A DNA stretch of 64,000 nt from positions 1-64,000 of the forward strand of contig JAGFBZ010001916.1 in NCBI GenBank assembly GCA_018398805.1, given 5' to 3'. This DNA is from Hirundichthys speculiger. Its lineage: Eukaryota; Chordata; Actinopteri; Beloniformes; Exocoetidae. The position numbers and the translations under genes were made by a program. Under the pieces are notes generated by a model that was not told where the DNA came from, ran no database searches, and saw only the letters and a program-made list of their open reading frames with translations. Numbering within the stretch: the first letter of the stretch is position 1; every line of letters begins with the position of its first letter. Positions 20,600-32,847 of the stretch are shown here, piece after piece.

Positions 20600-22720
20600 T
20601 GTTAACGTTCCGGCCGTCAGTCCGAATTTCTGTAGTTTCCAAAACTAAACCGTAATTTACACAGCTCATATGTTACGTGAGGCACTCATGCGACATATCT
20701 TTGGAAAGCTGAGATTCTTGTGATTCAATCAATGTAAACCATTTCAGGATATAATCATAACAGCAGGTACAATCAATGCCTTTGTCACACCACAAACAAA
20801 CAAACAAGCAGTTACGAAATCGACGCAACTCACCTAATGAGCGTTATAAAAGTCCTCCGATCAAAAATATTCCCACAAAAATGGTCTGGTTGAACTCACA
20901 AAGGTCCAGTCGATCCAATCCAGTAGAGTATTTAGTCCAAAATGCATTATTATACCAGAAAATATCCACAAAAACGCCACTGGTAGCTGGTCGGTGTTCA
21001 GTAACTTCCGGGTATTCTTCATCATAAAACGTTTTATTCTGTGTTGACATATGTGTCTGTGGTCTTAAAATGGAGGGGGTCATCTGAACTTTCGATTGAC
21101 ACCTCATACAGCCATACAGCAGCTTCCCTGTCCTGTCCACAGCCTACAATAGCCAATAAGGGCCAACTTTGAAACAAAGCCATGTCCTATTTTGCTTCAG
21201 GAAAAAACCAGCCAGTTAGAATCAGTCGTGCTGATGACTGACGCATTGAATAGCCAATGAAATTCTGAAAACAACGATGTGACGGTCAAGGGGGTGGAGA
21301 TAAACAGTAAACAAAGAAAGCTGAGCGTAAATGCTAATTACCTAGTCTCATGAACCCGCCTGACTGCGCGTAACTGAGAAGCGCACCGCATTGTGGCTTA
21401 TTTCTCAGTGTTTTTTCAGTTTGGGAGTGTATTTATTGTAGAAAATGGTGAAAAGGACTGTCCAAGAAGGAAGAGGAGGAATTTGCTCGTCTTGAAAGTG
21501 ACGTGTCAGGAGAGAAGATCAGATAAGGTCAGATAACAGAGCGCACGCATGCGCAGAATACATTTTCTCCGTCGGAGAAGATTTTGCTCTGCATACGTAA
21601 GTATTTGACTAAATTGTGACTTATATTACAGCTTATATTATATTATTACGTATATATTGTATCATAATTGGTAGTATTATTCATATTATATTACGTATTA
21701 CTGTATATTTCGACATAAACAAGTTTTACTTTGAATAAATACAAAGGCCTTTGTTTGTGTGTGTGGGAGGAGTATGTGTGAGTTGTTTGTTGGGGTGTGT
21801 GTGTGTGGGTGTGTGTGTGTGTGTGGGGGGGGGGTGTTTCATTGTGCAAAGTAGTACAATACAGAAAAGATGGAAAATTTTGTAAATGACTTATTTCTTT
21901 ATTTTCACATAATGGGCAGTCATCTGAGGATTCAGATGTGGATTGGGAGCCAGTCAGCAAGTGGTCACATAGAGGGTCAAAAGTGCAGATGGACATTGGC
22001 AGATGAAGGACATCTCAGTTCCACCAGCTGTGAAGGAATACAGCCGGTATGTGCTGTATATTCAACTGTGTATTCATTTTGAAATGAAACAATTTTTGTG
22101 TTGCACATATTTATGTTTTTGTATATATTTTTTTCATTGTTGTTCCAGGTGTATGGGTGGAGAGGAGAGATTCTGGGAGACCCTCACTGAGCAGCTGGCA
22201 GAAGCAGGGTCTTCCTCCACAGCCAGACCTGTCCCACTTCCTGCTCCACGCGGAGCACATCACATACAGGTTTTTATCAGTGGGCAGAGGACTACTGGTA
22301 GGCTGAAGTGCAGGCACTGTCATGCTAAAACACAGTTGAAGTGCTCCTCCTGTGATGTGCATTTGTGCTTGATACCGACTAGAGATTGCTACAGTGACTG
22401 GCATGCTGCCAACCTGTAAATGGTTATAATTGTAAATATGTTCAAATATGTGAATAGTTTGCTGTGTTGTAAAAGATAGTAATTTTTTTATATAAATTAC
22501 ATTTTCCACAACAACACTTGTTTTGACTCTTTTTATATGCAAAGTTTAGCTTTGTGTTTCAGTAACTTTTTTTCAGCAATATTGATAGTGACTCTGGATG
22601 TGGGATAGGATACATCTAAGTGTCACCTTTCATTAGAGGCCAAGATTATGACTGTACGATGAAGCGCTCAAGAGTTATGTCCTTTTATCCGAGGTAAGTG
22701 GCCATGTTTATCCGTTGGCC
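20600..22720 (+). mobile_element. piggyBac deletion derivative
   Basis: Two ends of a piggyBac-type transposase remain without the DDD catalytic core. Near 21444-21530 a decayed N-terminal acidic part (EEEEFARLESDVSGE) is visible with a frame slip. Near 21910-21960 lies SEDSDVDWEP. At 22150-22419 lies a C-terminal Cys-rich domain (CRHCHAKT, CSSCDVHLC, DCYSDWH) ending in a stop. AG/GT-like borders flank the pieces. The left end is guessed from TTAACG at ~20601; I found no matching inverted end on the right, so the limits are loose. Family call moderate. Confidence 0.5.
22150..22419 (+). pseudogene. piggyBac transposase C-terminal Cys-rich domain
   Basis: The frame opens after TTCCAG (a plausible splice acceptor) and ends at TAA 22417-22419. 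It encodes EERFWETLTEQLAEAG, a Pro/Ser linker and a Cys/His domain: C-x2-C, C-x2-C, LC, C-Y and WH. In PGBD-type transposases this binds the element ends. The catalytic part is absent from the window, so no transposition activity is expected from it. Confidence 0.55.
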
Positions 22721-23100
22721 ATTTTTGAGTCTCCGAATGGCCATTTTTGGAAATGCCTAGACATACTCATACAAAAACATGTGTTAAATACTCATTTTTA
22801 GTGGTATTGTTATCAAATTTGAACTTGCATTAGGTAAAGCTTCATGCTGTGGTCCCATTGTGTTTTCCAGCTAATAAGTCACAGCTGCACTCATCTGCAG
22901 ACATCTGTTTACAAAAAAATTCAGGCGGAAATAAAAAACTTATATTTCAGTGTGTTCAAACTTAGATTACTCAATGCTAGTAGCACTTACAGTGATTCTG
23001 ACAGTTGGGGGAAAAACGTCAGAGTGTTACCTTTCAAAAGAGACCAAAACCATCCATGTGCTACAAAAGGTTCAAGAACTGCTTTCAATTTACTTTGGGT
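22570..23100. repeat. pair of diverged direct repeats
   Basis: About 22570-22690 and 22985-23095 share GTGT[C/T]ACCTTTCA and a similar 110-bp context (CCAAGATTATGACTG versus CCAAAACCATCCATG). They could be ends of related DNA elements. Low identity. Confidence 0.35.
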
Positions 23101-23163
23101 ATGCCTCGGATAGGCGTTTTATGCAAATTATACAGGAATGGTAAGGAGTTAATTTATTACTTT

Positions 23164-23343
23164 GTTAATGACACATGTATCTTTGTTGTTCCCTTTTCAT
23201 TTATAGAAAACACACACACATACGTGCTTATACACACGATAAGAGTGCAATATTTACCAGCATGCACAGTTGTACACCCTGTGAAGAACCTCAATAAACC
23301 GTCTAACTGGGACCCTGATTCAGTCGTGATTTGACCAGTCACA
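23164..23343 (+). repeat. possible BEL/Pao-type LTR end
   Basis: A polyadenylation signal AATAAA (23293-23298) is followed by ~45 bases ending in CACA. A TGGTGGGAACCTGAG segment at 23348 is placed like a primer site, and a gag-like frame follows. The left limit is a guess, and no second copy is in the window. Confidence 0.3.
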
Positions 23344-23435
23344 ATAGTGGTGGGAACCTGAGTTTGAAAGAAGCCAAAGTCAGCCGTTCTTTCTTTTATC
23401 GTCCTTCGAGCCGGATACATCTCATCGCTGTAAGA

Positions 23436-24345
23436 ATGTCTAGGTCTCCAGAAGAGCAGCAGAGTGTGCCTGTCAGGAGGAAGCAATCCCTCCCCACACA
23501 CCTAAAGGATTATGATCTTTCTGGCTATCATAAAACAAGTGATCCTTTGCCTGAGCCAACAAAGCCTGTTCAGCAGAGTGAAAAGGTAGTTGAGGACGAG
23601 GATGGTGCATATGGTGGTGTACGTTCACCATCTCCCATCAGCCAAGAAGACTTTTACCATCCACAGTGGAAGGTCAGAGACCAGTGGCCATCGAATCAAA
23701 TGTCTCAGAGGAGAAAGGATCCTAAAATGGATGCACTGCTTCGTGAGATGGAAGCATTGGAAATGGAAAATGCTAAGCTTTGCCATGAGAAGGAACATGG
23801 TCAGTACAAGCTAGAGCGGCCTAACCATCAGAGCTCCTCTGATGCTAACTATCTCTACAAACAAGTGGAACATCTGGGAGAGATGATTCAGCATCTGCAG
23901 CTGCAGAACATGGCTAACCTGCCCACCCCAACCGACTACCTCAAACAGAGCCTCTGTCAACCAGAATGGATCACCACTCCAGAAATCTATGATTTATGTC
24001 TTCTTCTCATCAGGAAAGTAGTTACACAAGTAGAAGAAGAAACCCAATCAGCGGAGAAGCATCTGACCCATCCTACACAAGCTCATCTGATAGTGAGGAC
24101 CATCAGTAGCAGCGTTATAGTGCAGCATCACCCAGAGCTCGGAAGTCATATGAAAGGGATGATTCAACCAGGAGGTATGGCAGCTCTCACCAGCACCGTC
24201 ACTGTCTTCACTGAACGCCAAGCCCAGTAGGGGGACAAGAGCGGTACTACAGGGGGCCCACTCCCACCATTCCTGACATGAACCACCCAAATCCTAGAGA
24301 ATTCAATCGTCTGAGTATTGCTCTGGAAAACCTACTTTCTCCTGA
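23436..24345 (+). pseudogene. gag: BEL/Pao-type Gag N-terminal remnant
   Basis: An open frame from ATG 23436 to TAG 24228-24230 encodes RRKQSLPTHLKDYDL near the start, a motif seen at the N-terminus of many fish BEL/Pao Gags. A heptad coil follows (LLREMEALEMENAKL). After the stop, another frame continues to about 24345 with PNPREFNRLSIALENLLSP, which matches the conserved start of the BEL Gag core domain. Homology then ends abruptly; no protease, RT or integrase follows. The frame break and truncation make it a dead fragment. Confidence 0.5.
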
Positions 24346-24715
24346 TGCTGACAGCCCTTGGGAAGAAGCTGTCTGTCCCTGTATGTCTTGGCTGTTACCA
24401 CTGTAAGGTGTCACCCCCTCACCCCTCACCCCACACACTGCCCCTAATAGCCTCATTACCATAAAAAAATGAGTGATTAGTGTATTCGGCAAAACCCGTA
24501 TGAGTCAAATGACCCCTCTCTGGGTCTTCTAGGTAGGCAGAAAAATGGTGGGTCTTCTAGTGTTAGAGGTAGGGGGATGTAAAATCTATGTTACCTTACC
24601 TCACTCTCCCCTACAAAGTGTGGCATCATATTTTGTAAGTGCTTGGCAATTGTTTGCCAATTTTGGAGGTTTTACTATCATCATCTTGAAGTTAGTATCA
24701 GAACTTCTTTTGCTT

Positions 24716-24748
24716 CCTCACTCACCCTACTTTTGAGGGTGAGTGAGG
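24716..24748. repeat. perfect 13-bp hairpin
   Basis: CCTCACTCACCCT (24716-24728) is the exact reverse complement of AGGGTGAGTGAGG (24736-24748), with a 7-base loop ACTTTTG. Confidence 0.9.
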
Positions 24749-25412
24749 AACATCACTGTCTTCCCGCATCTCTTAAACCTGAAACTATTGCAATTTTATG
24801 TTTAAATTTCCAGTTTTAACAGACGCATTCAGGGTGCTGATTGCATCTGTCACCATTTTCTTGTGTAACGGTGTACGTGTTAAAAGTCCAGACATTGACT
24901 ATATCATGACACAAATTTTTCAGATGTATTCAGAGGGATAATGACCTCATTTTATAGCCAGGTCAATGCAGTAAAATCTGAGGACTTGTCTCTAAATGCA
25001 TTTGATGCACAATTTTAAATCTGATTTTGAGTAACCTGAATAATCTGGCCTCAAGTTTGAACTGAGGCGCCAGCCTCCCCACTTCCCAGTTGAGTCCTAC
25101 CAGGAAGTAGGTTTTTTGTGCAGTTTCACAACTGACAACTAGGAGCTAGCTTCAAAACAGAGCAAATCTCTAATAAGTCCCATGTTAAAAAAAAGGGGGT
25201 TCACATCCATTACAACTGCAAGAAGTGATTTTTTTTGTCGGTAAAAGTATATAAAGTTGCAAAATTGATGGTGGCTGACCATCATCAATTCCTCACAAAA
25301 TATCATCACACTGTGACAGGAGCTGCACAGACTACACAGATGGCCTGGTCACGTCTTTGAACAAACCACAGCGATTTATACAGGAGAAACTAAACTAAAC
25401 TTGTATCGATCA

Positions 25413-25440
25413 ATATCAATACCAACACTGGTATTGATAT
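25413..25440. repeat. perfect 12-bp hairpin
   Basis: ATATCAATACCA and TGGTATTGATAT flank a 4-base loop ACAC, within a region full of ATCAAT/ATTGAT words. Confidence 0.85.
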
Positions 25441-26761
25441 CATTGATATTTAGATCAATCTGCTCACTAAAAGTTGAAACGCTGGATTCAAGAGCAGCAG
25501 CAAACTTGATGGTTGAAACATTCAAAGGTATCTGAAAGTCTAGAACCTCTTACACCCTAAATAGATCCATGGAATAGGAAAGAGCCATACAGAGGGGGGA
25601 AAACAAGTACAAACACTGCAGAAAACCAAGTCCAAGTGGAACAGTGGACCGGAACAAGATTAACACAGCTAAAGAATTTAAAATCAGAAAAGATAAGACA
25701 TGTTGAGAAATTGCAACAGTTTTTGGTTTTGGAGGTGAGTATTCTCTCATCATTATAATTTTGAACAAGCAGATTACCGTGTGACCCTCGTGTGATCTGA
25801 AAATTTACAGATGAACTTGAAACCTCTTGAATCTAATGGAACAGGTGGCATTTGGATTCACTCTGCTTGTGATGTGGTCTTGGTGGGACCTAAAGTTGTG
25901 CTGAGGAAAACACAGAACCACCCTGATGGGACCCAGAGATTAGAACCAGAGTGACAGCATGCTGTAAAATAGCATTGATTAAATGCCTCATGGGAAATTT
26001 GGTAATGATTTTTTTCTCTTTTTTCTGTTTTCTATTGTTTTTATGTAAAAAAAAAAAAAAAAAAAAAGTACAGTTCATGGACATGTCCTGAGCGTGTGCA
26101 AACAATATTTAGTTTAGATAATAAGTATGTTTGTTTAATTTACTTACCTTGTAAGTAGGATCCAGTCAGCAGTTGGCGTGAGAGGTTTGGAAAATAAAGA
26201 GAAGGCCGGGGGAGCAGAGAGGAAGAACTAGAAAGAAGAGAGATGAGTAAGGGGCTGTGGGGTTATACAGATGCATTGGAAAGCAAAGTTAACTGTGTGT
26301 TTTCAGTTATAGTGATGGTGGGGTGTGGTTGGTGCTCAGCTGTACATGGCGCAGTGGCTGGGGAAACAGTGGTTAGAGGGGCCAGGTGGTCCCAGCTGCT
26401 CCACATATCTCATTACCAGAACAGCTCAAATATCACATTTCACTATCCATCTTGGATAATGGGATAATGAGCAGTTTCGAGTAACTCTGCTGTTGTCTTT
26501 CATCCACACTACATGCCCATGGCAAGAACAAGAGGAGGGCCGACATCATTGCTGTGTCTGCATGTAACCCACAAAGACCTTTGTTCATCTGACTGGACAG
26601 TGAGCTGCAACTTGTCTTTTATCTATACTGCCAGTACCATGGACGAGAGGAGAGCAGTCACCTCTGCTGTGAAAGTGAGTTTTTTTTTTTCCACTAGTCA
26701 GATTGTCATACAATAACATTCTTTTGCTTGGTAATTTTCATGGAAACAGGTTTATAAACAT

Positions 26762-26877
26762 TACATGTAGGGCAAAGGGTTGCAGGTCAGGAGTTGAACC
26801 TGTAGTTGCTGCACAACAACTTCTGGCCTCTGTACATGAGCTGCCTGCTCTAACAACTGAGCTATCCAGTAGCCCAT
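26762..26877 (-). repeat. tRNA-derived SINE head
   Basis: On the minus strand the sequence reads like a tRNA gene. An A box (TAGCTCAGTTGTTAGAGC) lies at about 26848-26865 and a B box (GGTTCAACTCC) at about 26789-26799, followed by the CCCTTTGC tail segment common in fish SINEs. Such elements carry an internal RNA polymerase III promoter and move using LINE enzymes. The anticodon arm is too diverged to call a functional tRNA. Confidence 0.65.
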
Positions 26878-26935
26878 TTTGTTTTACTATTGTTAGTTTA
26901 ACTGTTGGATTGAGGAAGTTTTGGTGTTTTTCATC

Positions 26936-26958
26936 CATCCATCCATCCATCCATCCAT
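26936..26958. repeat. CATC/ATCC microsatellite, LINE tail
   Basis: Six CATC units. On the minus strand this is GATG repeated directly after the 3' end of the LINE, so it is probably the element's tail. Confidence 0.8.
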
Positions 26959-27139
26959 TATCTCTGCTTAATCCATAATCGGCTTGCAGAGGCAGCAGCT
27001 TAAGCAAAGAGGCCAGGACCTCCCTCCCCCAGCCGCCTCCACCAGCTCCTCTAAGAGAACACTGAGGCGCTCCCAGGCCAGCCAAGAGATTTAGGCCCTG
27101 ATTGTACACCTCCCGCTAGCTGCTACCTGCAAATTGCGG

Positions 27140-27779
27140 ATTTAGAAAAAAACATTCATGCTTTTATAAGCTCTAGAATTGATTACTGTAATGCTTTGTA
27201 TGTTGGTGGCTCCAAGTCGTCACTTAGCCGTCTTCAGCTTGTTCAGAAAGCCGCTGCACGCTTTTTAACTAATACTTGACGTCGCGAACACATCACCCCA
27301 GTTTTATTTGCTCTTCACTGGCTTCCTGTTTCTTTTAGAATTGATTTTAAATTGTTAATCTTTGTTTTTAAAGCCCTCAATGGGCTTGCCCCTCTTTATT
27401 TATGTGAGCAAGTGCATGTTCAGAATTCCACTAGAGGCCTACGGTCCTCAAACCAGCCCTTGCTGGAAGTCCCCAGAACCAGGACTAAACTCTGGGGTGA
27501 TCGGGTCTTCTCAGTTACTGGACCCAGACTCTGGAATAAGCTGCCCCCAGAAATGTGCACCATCACTGACTTTGGGGTTTTTAAATCCAGACTTAAAACC
27601 TATTTATTTAGACTGGCTTTTAAAACACAGTAATGATGTAAAATATTCTTAATTTAATTTTAATGGTATTGTTATGTCAATCTTAAATTGTTTTGTTTTA
27701 ATGTGGATTTTAATGGAAAGCACTTTGGTCACCTTGTGTGTTGTAAAGGGCTCTATAAATAAACATTGATTGATTGATT
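27140..27779 (+). mobile_element. L2-like LINE 3' end
   Basis: The segment encodes the C-terminal end of an L2-type ORF: SSRIDYCNAL, then RLQLVQKAAARFL, a stop/CpG-decayed position, WLPVSFRIDFKLLIFVFKALNGLAPLYL, and TGPRLWNKLPPEM with SRLKTYLFRLAF before TAA at 27631-27633. A short 3' UTR ends in AAATAAACATTGATTGATTG, the short-unit tail typical of L2. Strongly 5'-truncated. TTAGAAA words at both edges may be the target duplication. Confidence 0.8.
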
Positions 27780-27884
27780 AGAAACCTAACCGCTATCCAA
27801 TCTTCCGGTTCCCTAAAGCCGCTATTGGCGTTGCCGACTCACTTACTCACATTGTAGGCGCAGCAATGGCGTGTCATTTGCGCT

Positions 27885-27999
27885 TTCCGCAAACTCGGTA
27901 TCTTGCGATCGCGGGTTTAGGATAGCGGCTAGCGGGTGGTCAGACCACCCGCTAACCACTACCCGCAACCCGTGATCGCAAGATACCGAGTTTGGGGAA
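27885..27999. repeat. large near-perfect palindrome (56-bp arms)
   Basis: Arms 27885-27940 and 27944-27999 pair over most of their length around the 3-base centre CAG. They share the AAACTCGGTATCTTGCGATC block and the GCGGGTGGT block next to the centre. The words GCGGGTTTAG and TAGCGG recur near the right end of the host transposon (~35086-35190). Confidence 0.85.
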
Positions 28000-28658
28000 A
28001 ACAACCCGCATGTCGGCGCGTAAAAGAGCGCGTCCAAATTGCATAAATCTGCGTCCACCTGGTGACATGTGGACGTGCACAAATGGCTCTACCTCTCGAT
28101 TATGCATCACTGTGTTACTTGCATACGTTATTATACAGCTGTGGCATGATCTCATTCAGATGTTTGCTGTGGAGGAAACGAGGAGATCACAGACAACTGT
28201 TGTGGAGTTTATTGTACTGTGCGCGTATCCCTTCGTGCACTGGCCCTCCCCTTGCACTCGGAGCACCCGAGATGCGCTCAGTGGTAGAAAGCAGATGTCA
28301 TCATACTTGTTCCTCTGGCTCAATGCTCATCCAATGATCCGTTCTGCAGTATTTTTTTTTTTTTTAACTTTATTTTTAAGAAATTTTACAATATATATAT
28401 ATAGAAAAAAGGAGAAAAAAAAATAGAAAAAGTCATTAACAAATGGCACAGATGGGGAAATAAAAAGCACAGGGGGAAAATGGATCAATATAATGTGTAC
28501 ATTTTAAGAGATAGAGCTAGGTCCAGGTCTTAAAGACATTACAGTCTTTTTATCTTTGTTTGTCCACAATCTATTATTCATATTATAGGGCATAAAGTAC
28601 ACAAAGCCAAGACAACAAAACACAATTACTCACATTAATAAATGCTAACTGTGTCCTG

Positions 28659-31600
28659 CTATGGTGAGGAACCATATTCCAAATGAGCTGTCCATTTCCT
28701 CCAGTATGTAGAGAATTTATCCATGCACAAGTTCAAGGAAAAAGTCAGTCTTTCCATGTCATATATTTCTTTCACAATTGTAATCCACTCCTCTTTCGAT
28801 GGGGGCTCTTTTGATAGCCATCTCCTCGTAATAGCTTTTTTACTGGCTACCAACATTATTTTAATCAAGTATTTATCAGTAACATTGGTTGTGGGGGAGA
28901 TATTACCAAGATAAATTGTACAAAAATCGTGTTAAATCTCAAAGCCTACAACTGATTTAATTTTCACTACATCCCGCCAGTAAGGTTGTATAATCGGACA
29001 GTCCCAAAAGACGTGGAAATGGTCCGCTTGGGCATTTCCACATTCTCTCCAGCACCTTCCGTAACTTGCGTTACGGAAGGTAATTTTGGGAGTAATAAAA
29101 AAACGAATCATGTTCTTCCAGGAAAATTCCCTCCAATGACCAGAACTGGAAGTGCTCATTTGAGTTTTGCAAATGTTTAGCCAATCATCTTCTGAAATGG
29201 TTATTTTTGCCTCTTTTTCCCAGGTGGATTTAACATAATGAGTGGAATAATCATTGAGAGACTGTAAACAGGAGTAGATTCTGGAAATCAATTTCTGGTT
29301 TAACTTAGATTTGTATGCATCAATCATGATGTTAACTAAATCAGAAATACCTTGCTCTGTTGTTTTTATATCACAGTTAAAATAAGCTCTCACTTGTAGG
29401 TATCTGAAGAAGTCTTGGTTTTCCAAGTCATAGTTGTCTTTAAGTTTTTGAAAACAGTCTAGTCTCCCTTTACCAGAAATGAGACAGTACGTTGTGATAC
29501 CCTTCCACAACCACTGTTTGAAACGCCCATCCAGTTCGGCGGGTTTAAAATCCTTATCATGCGCCACCCATCGTAATATTTTGATATGATTTTCCAGTTT
29601 GTTCTTATAACATTCTGCAAACCAAATGTTTAGGGGTGTTTTTGTCCAGACACTTAGGTTTTGTTTATGCAGTATGTATAGATTTTAGTCTCCTAGCAAG
29701 CTTTGCAGGGGTATGTCCAATTGGCTTAGTTCTAGACTTTTCCATTTAGCATTATAATATGGGTTGCACCAATAAGTCAGGTACCTAAGCTGAGCAGATT
29801 TGTAATAGTTATCTATATTTGGAAGAGAGAGTCCACCTTTTTCTTTGGACAGTTGCAAGGTTTTGTACCTGATCCTTGGTTTAAGGCCTTTCCATATGAA
29901 CCCAGATAGCATTCTCTTCCATTCCGTTAATTGCTTTTCAGGTATTTCTATTGGTATTGACAGAAAAACAAAAAGCAATCGTGGCAAAATATTCATTTTA
30001 ACTATATCTATTCGATTGTGTAAATCTAGTGGTAATAAACTCCATTTATTCAGGTCTGTCTTTATCTCTTTGGTAATTGGCAAATAGTTAGTTGCATAAA
30101 TGTTGGATAAATCCTTTGGAATTTTTATTCCCAGATATTTAATAAAGTCATTCTCCCATCTAAAATTGCATAGATTCTTTATTTGTAAAGAAGGTGTATA
30201 ATTAAACGAAATGATTTGTGTTTTATGAATGTTTAACTTGTAGCCCGAATAGTGACCAAATGTTTTTAAGGATGACATTAATTTGGGTAAACTCAAATCT
30301 GGTTGTGAAAGGGTGATCAATATGTCGTCTGCATAAAGGCAGGTCTTGTATTTAGTGCCTTTGAAATAAATTCCTTTTATGTCTCGGTCTTCTCTAATAG
30401 CCTGAGCCAGAGGTTCGATAAATAATGCAAACAAGGCCGGACTTAAGGGACATCCCTGCTGGCAGCCTCATTCGAGTGACACAGGATTAGACAGACTACC
30501 GTTTATTTTGATTCTGGCTGAAATATAATTTTTTTAGATATGAGATAATTTTAATATCAAAGCCAAATCTTTGTAATGTTAAGTATAGATATTCCCAACT
30601 AACTGAATCGAATGCCTTTTTGGCATCAAGGCTGAGAACAATGGATTCATCTTTATCTTTGCTCATTTGCTCCATTAAATGTAAAGCCCGTCTTACATTA
30701 TCTTGTGTCTGTCTGGTTTTGAGGAACCCAGTCTGGTCTTCATCTATTATGTCTGGAATAATATTTTCTAATCTTTTTGCATTTATTGAAGCAAATAATC
30801 TGTAATCTAAGTTCAAAATCGATATCGGTCTATACGAACTGCATTCAGATTTATCTTTGCCCATTTTAGGAATTACTGAGATAATGGCATGCCTCCAAGA
30901 AGCTGGTGCTTCACCCCCATTAAGTATGAAGTTAAAGCATTTCAATAATGTTGGTGATAGTAATTCTCTGAATGTCTTATACCATTCAGCAGAATATCCA
31001 TCTTCACCGGGCATTTTGCTTGTCTTGAGTCTCGAAATAGCATTATCCAATTCTTTTTGTGTTATGTCATTCATCATTGTTTTATTCTGTTCTATTCCAA
31101 TGGATGGTAGATCCAGTGAGTTAAGAAAATCTGTAATACTTAAGGAGTCTACTCCTTTCGGTTGTGTGTACAGATCTTTATAGTAATTTACAAAGGACAT
31201 TTGTATTTCTTTTAGTTAGTGACAAGTTTTTCCAGAATGCGTCTTCTTAATTTTGTGGATGGATCTTTCTTCTTGTTGTCTTCTTATCCTCCAAGCTAAC
31301 AGTTTTTTAGCTCTTGGTCCATTATCATAGTACTTTTGTTTGATAAACTTTGCCTTCATCTCCTCATAACTATCATATAGTTTATTTAGGTTTTGTTTAA
31401 TAAGTTTTATCTGATCTACTAATTTGGGATCATTAAGTTCCACGTGTCTCATTTCTAGATTTTTTAGTTCCTGTAATAGGGCTTTTATTTGCTTCTCTTT
31501 TTCCTTCTTTTTAATTGAGGACCACAATATAAGTTTTCCCCTTATTACTGCCTTAGCAGCATCCCATACAGTACCTGGAGACACTTCACCGGTATCATTT

Positions 31601-32423
31601 TGTTCTAGATATTCTTTAAATTCCTTATGAATGTATTGATTACATAAGGGGTCATTTAATAAGTTTGTGTTAAGCTTCCAAGTTGTATTTTTAATTTCAG
31701 TGTTAAAATGTAGGGACAGATATACACCAGCATGGTCTGAAATATCTTTGACCCCTATTTGGCAGTTTGAGATTCTATGTCTCTCTGAGTGAAACATAAG
31801 AAAGTAGTCGATTCTTGAATGAACATTATGGGGATGGGAGAAAAATGTAAATTGTCTTGCTGTTGGGTTTAATTCTCCCAAACATCCATCATACCTGCTT
31901 CCAGGAGAAGTTTCTTAACAGTATCTGTCTCAGAATTAATTCTTTTTGTTACATTAGTGGAGTCAAGCGAGGGTTGTAATTGTATATTCCAATCTCCACC
32001 ACAAATAAGGACCCCCTCAGCCTCTTGAGCAATCAGATCAAATATTTTCTTCATAAATGTCTTATCATTACCTGGGGGTCTATACACATTTAAAAGTGTT
32101 ACCTGCTTATGATCAATGTAACCTTTCACTAGAATGTATCTCCCTTCGGTATCCTTTATCTTTTTGGAGATTTGGAACACAACTTTGTTAGAGATTAATA
32201 ATATAACTCCTCTTTTTTTCCCATGTTTATAGGATGAGTAGTATGCGTTTTTAAAGCCCAAATGTTTAAACTTCTCATGTTCTTTATCATTAAGGTGGGT
32301 TTATTGCCGAAAGATAATATTTTGTTTTTCTCTCTTCATCTTAGTGATCAACTTGCTCCTTTTGATAGGATTTTGTAGACCATTAATATTTAAGGTAATA
32401 ATCTTATATTCCTGATTCAGCAT
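28659..32423 (-). pseudogene. L1 ORF2: endonuclease and reverse transcriptase, broken
   Basis: From ATG 32423 the APE-type endonuclease begins (IITLNINGLQNPIKRSKL). A TAA at 32301-32303 replaces the codon expected for the catalytic Glu of the QETH motif. The endonuclease continues in 32261-31869 (VTLLNVYRPPGND, GGDWNIQL) and, after a shift, to 31216. RT lies in 31200-30496 (MPGEDGYSAEWYK, SYRPISILNLDYRLFA, LSLDAKKAFDSVSW) and 30434-29685 (TCLYADDILITL, the active site). The C-terminal part is 29567-28659, with a Cys/His-like CWRECGNAQADHFHVFWDC. At least four breaks: inactive. Confidence 0.9.
29054..29081. repeat. 12-bp perfect hairpin inside L1 ORF2
   Basis: ACCTTCCGTAAC and GTTACGGAAGGT flank the loop TTGC within the region encoding the Cys/His segment. 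Confidence 0.85.
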
Positions 32424-32847
32424 TATGACTCTTAATGTTGATACACACATTTCCCATTACTGTAAGCATGTAAATAAAAACCATCTGTGCTGAACATAAC
32501 AATAAAACAAAAATAACCTCCAACAGTGAAGTAAGGTAACAACTTCTGAACAGGGAGGGGAAGCCTCCAAAGGAAGGGCCCCTCCAGATGTGTCCTAACA
32601 TCATCCAAAAAGCAAAATTAGTTCCCTCAAACAATGGTTCGGTGTAGTTTAAGTCACCCAGTGGAACAGTCCAATCGGTATTTTTGTAATGTTCTTAGCT
32701 AAGAACTATGGCATTCAACACGTGTTCAATTAAAAGGGAGACGTTACCCGCACACACAGCGCGAAAAAACAACTCCCAACAGTGTCCTGAAATACCCCTC
32801 GTCATTCCTAGTTTTGCCTCCCTCATGTTGTCACTCATGCGTGCACC

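Larger units (their letters stand above)
24346..26760. other. no gene seen; simple repeats and hairpins
   Basis: No supported gene. It contains two perfect hairpins (listed separately), a 21-base A run at 26047-26067 and scattered AT-rich sequence. Short frames here lack any recognisable motif. Confidence 0.5.

Noticed and set aside
21795..21836. GT-rich stretch and G run as a regulatory Z-DNA or quadruplex element
   Set aside because: A common microsatellite; nothing else supports function.
26762..26877. functional tRNA gene on the minus strand
   Set aside because: A and B boxes are present, but the anticodon arm and acceptor pairing are not tRNA-like, and the flanks match a fish SINE.
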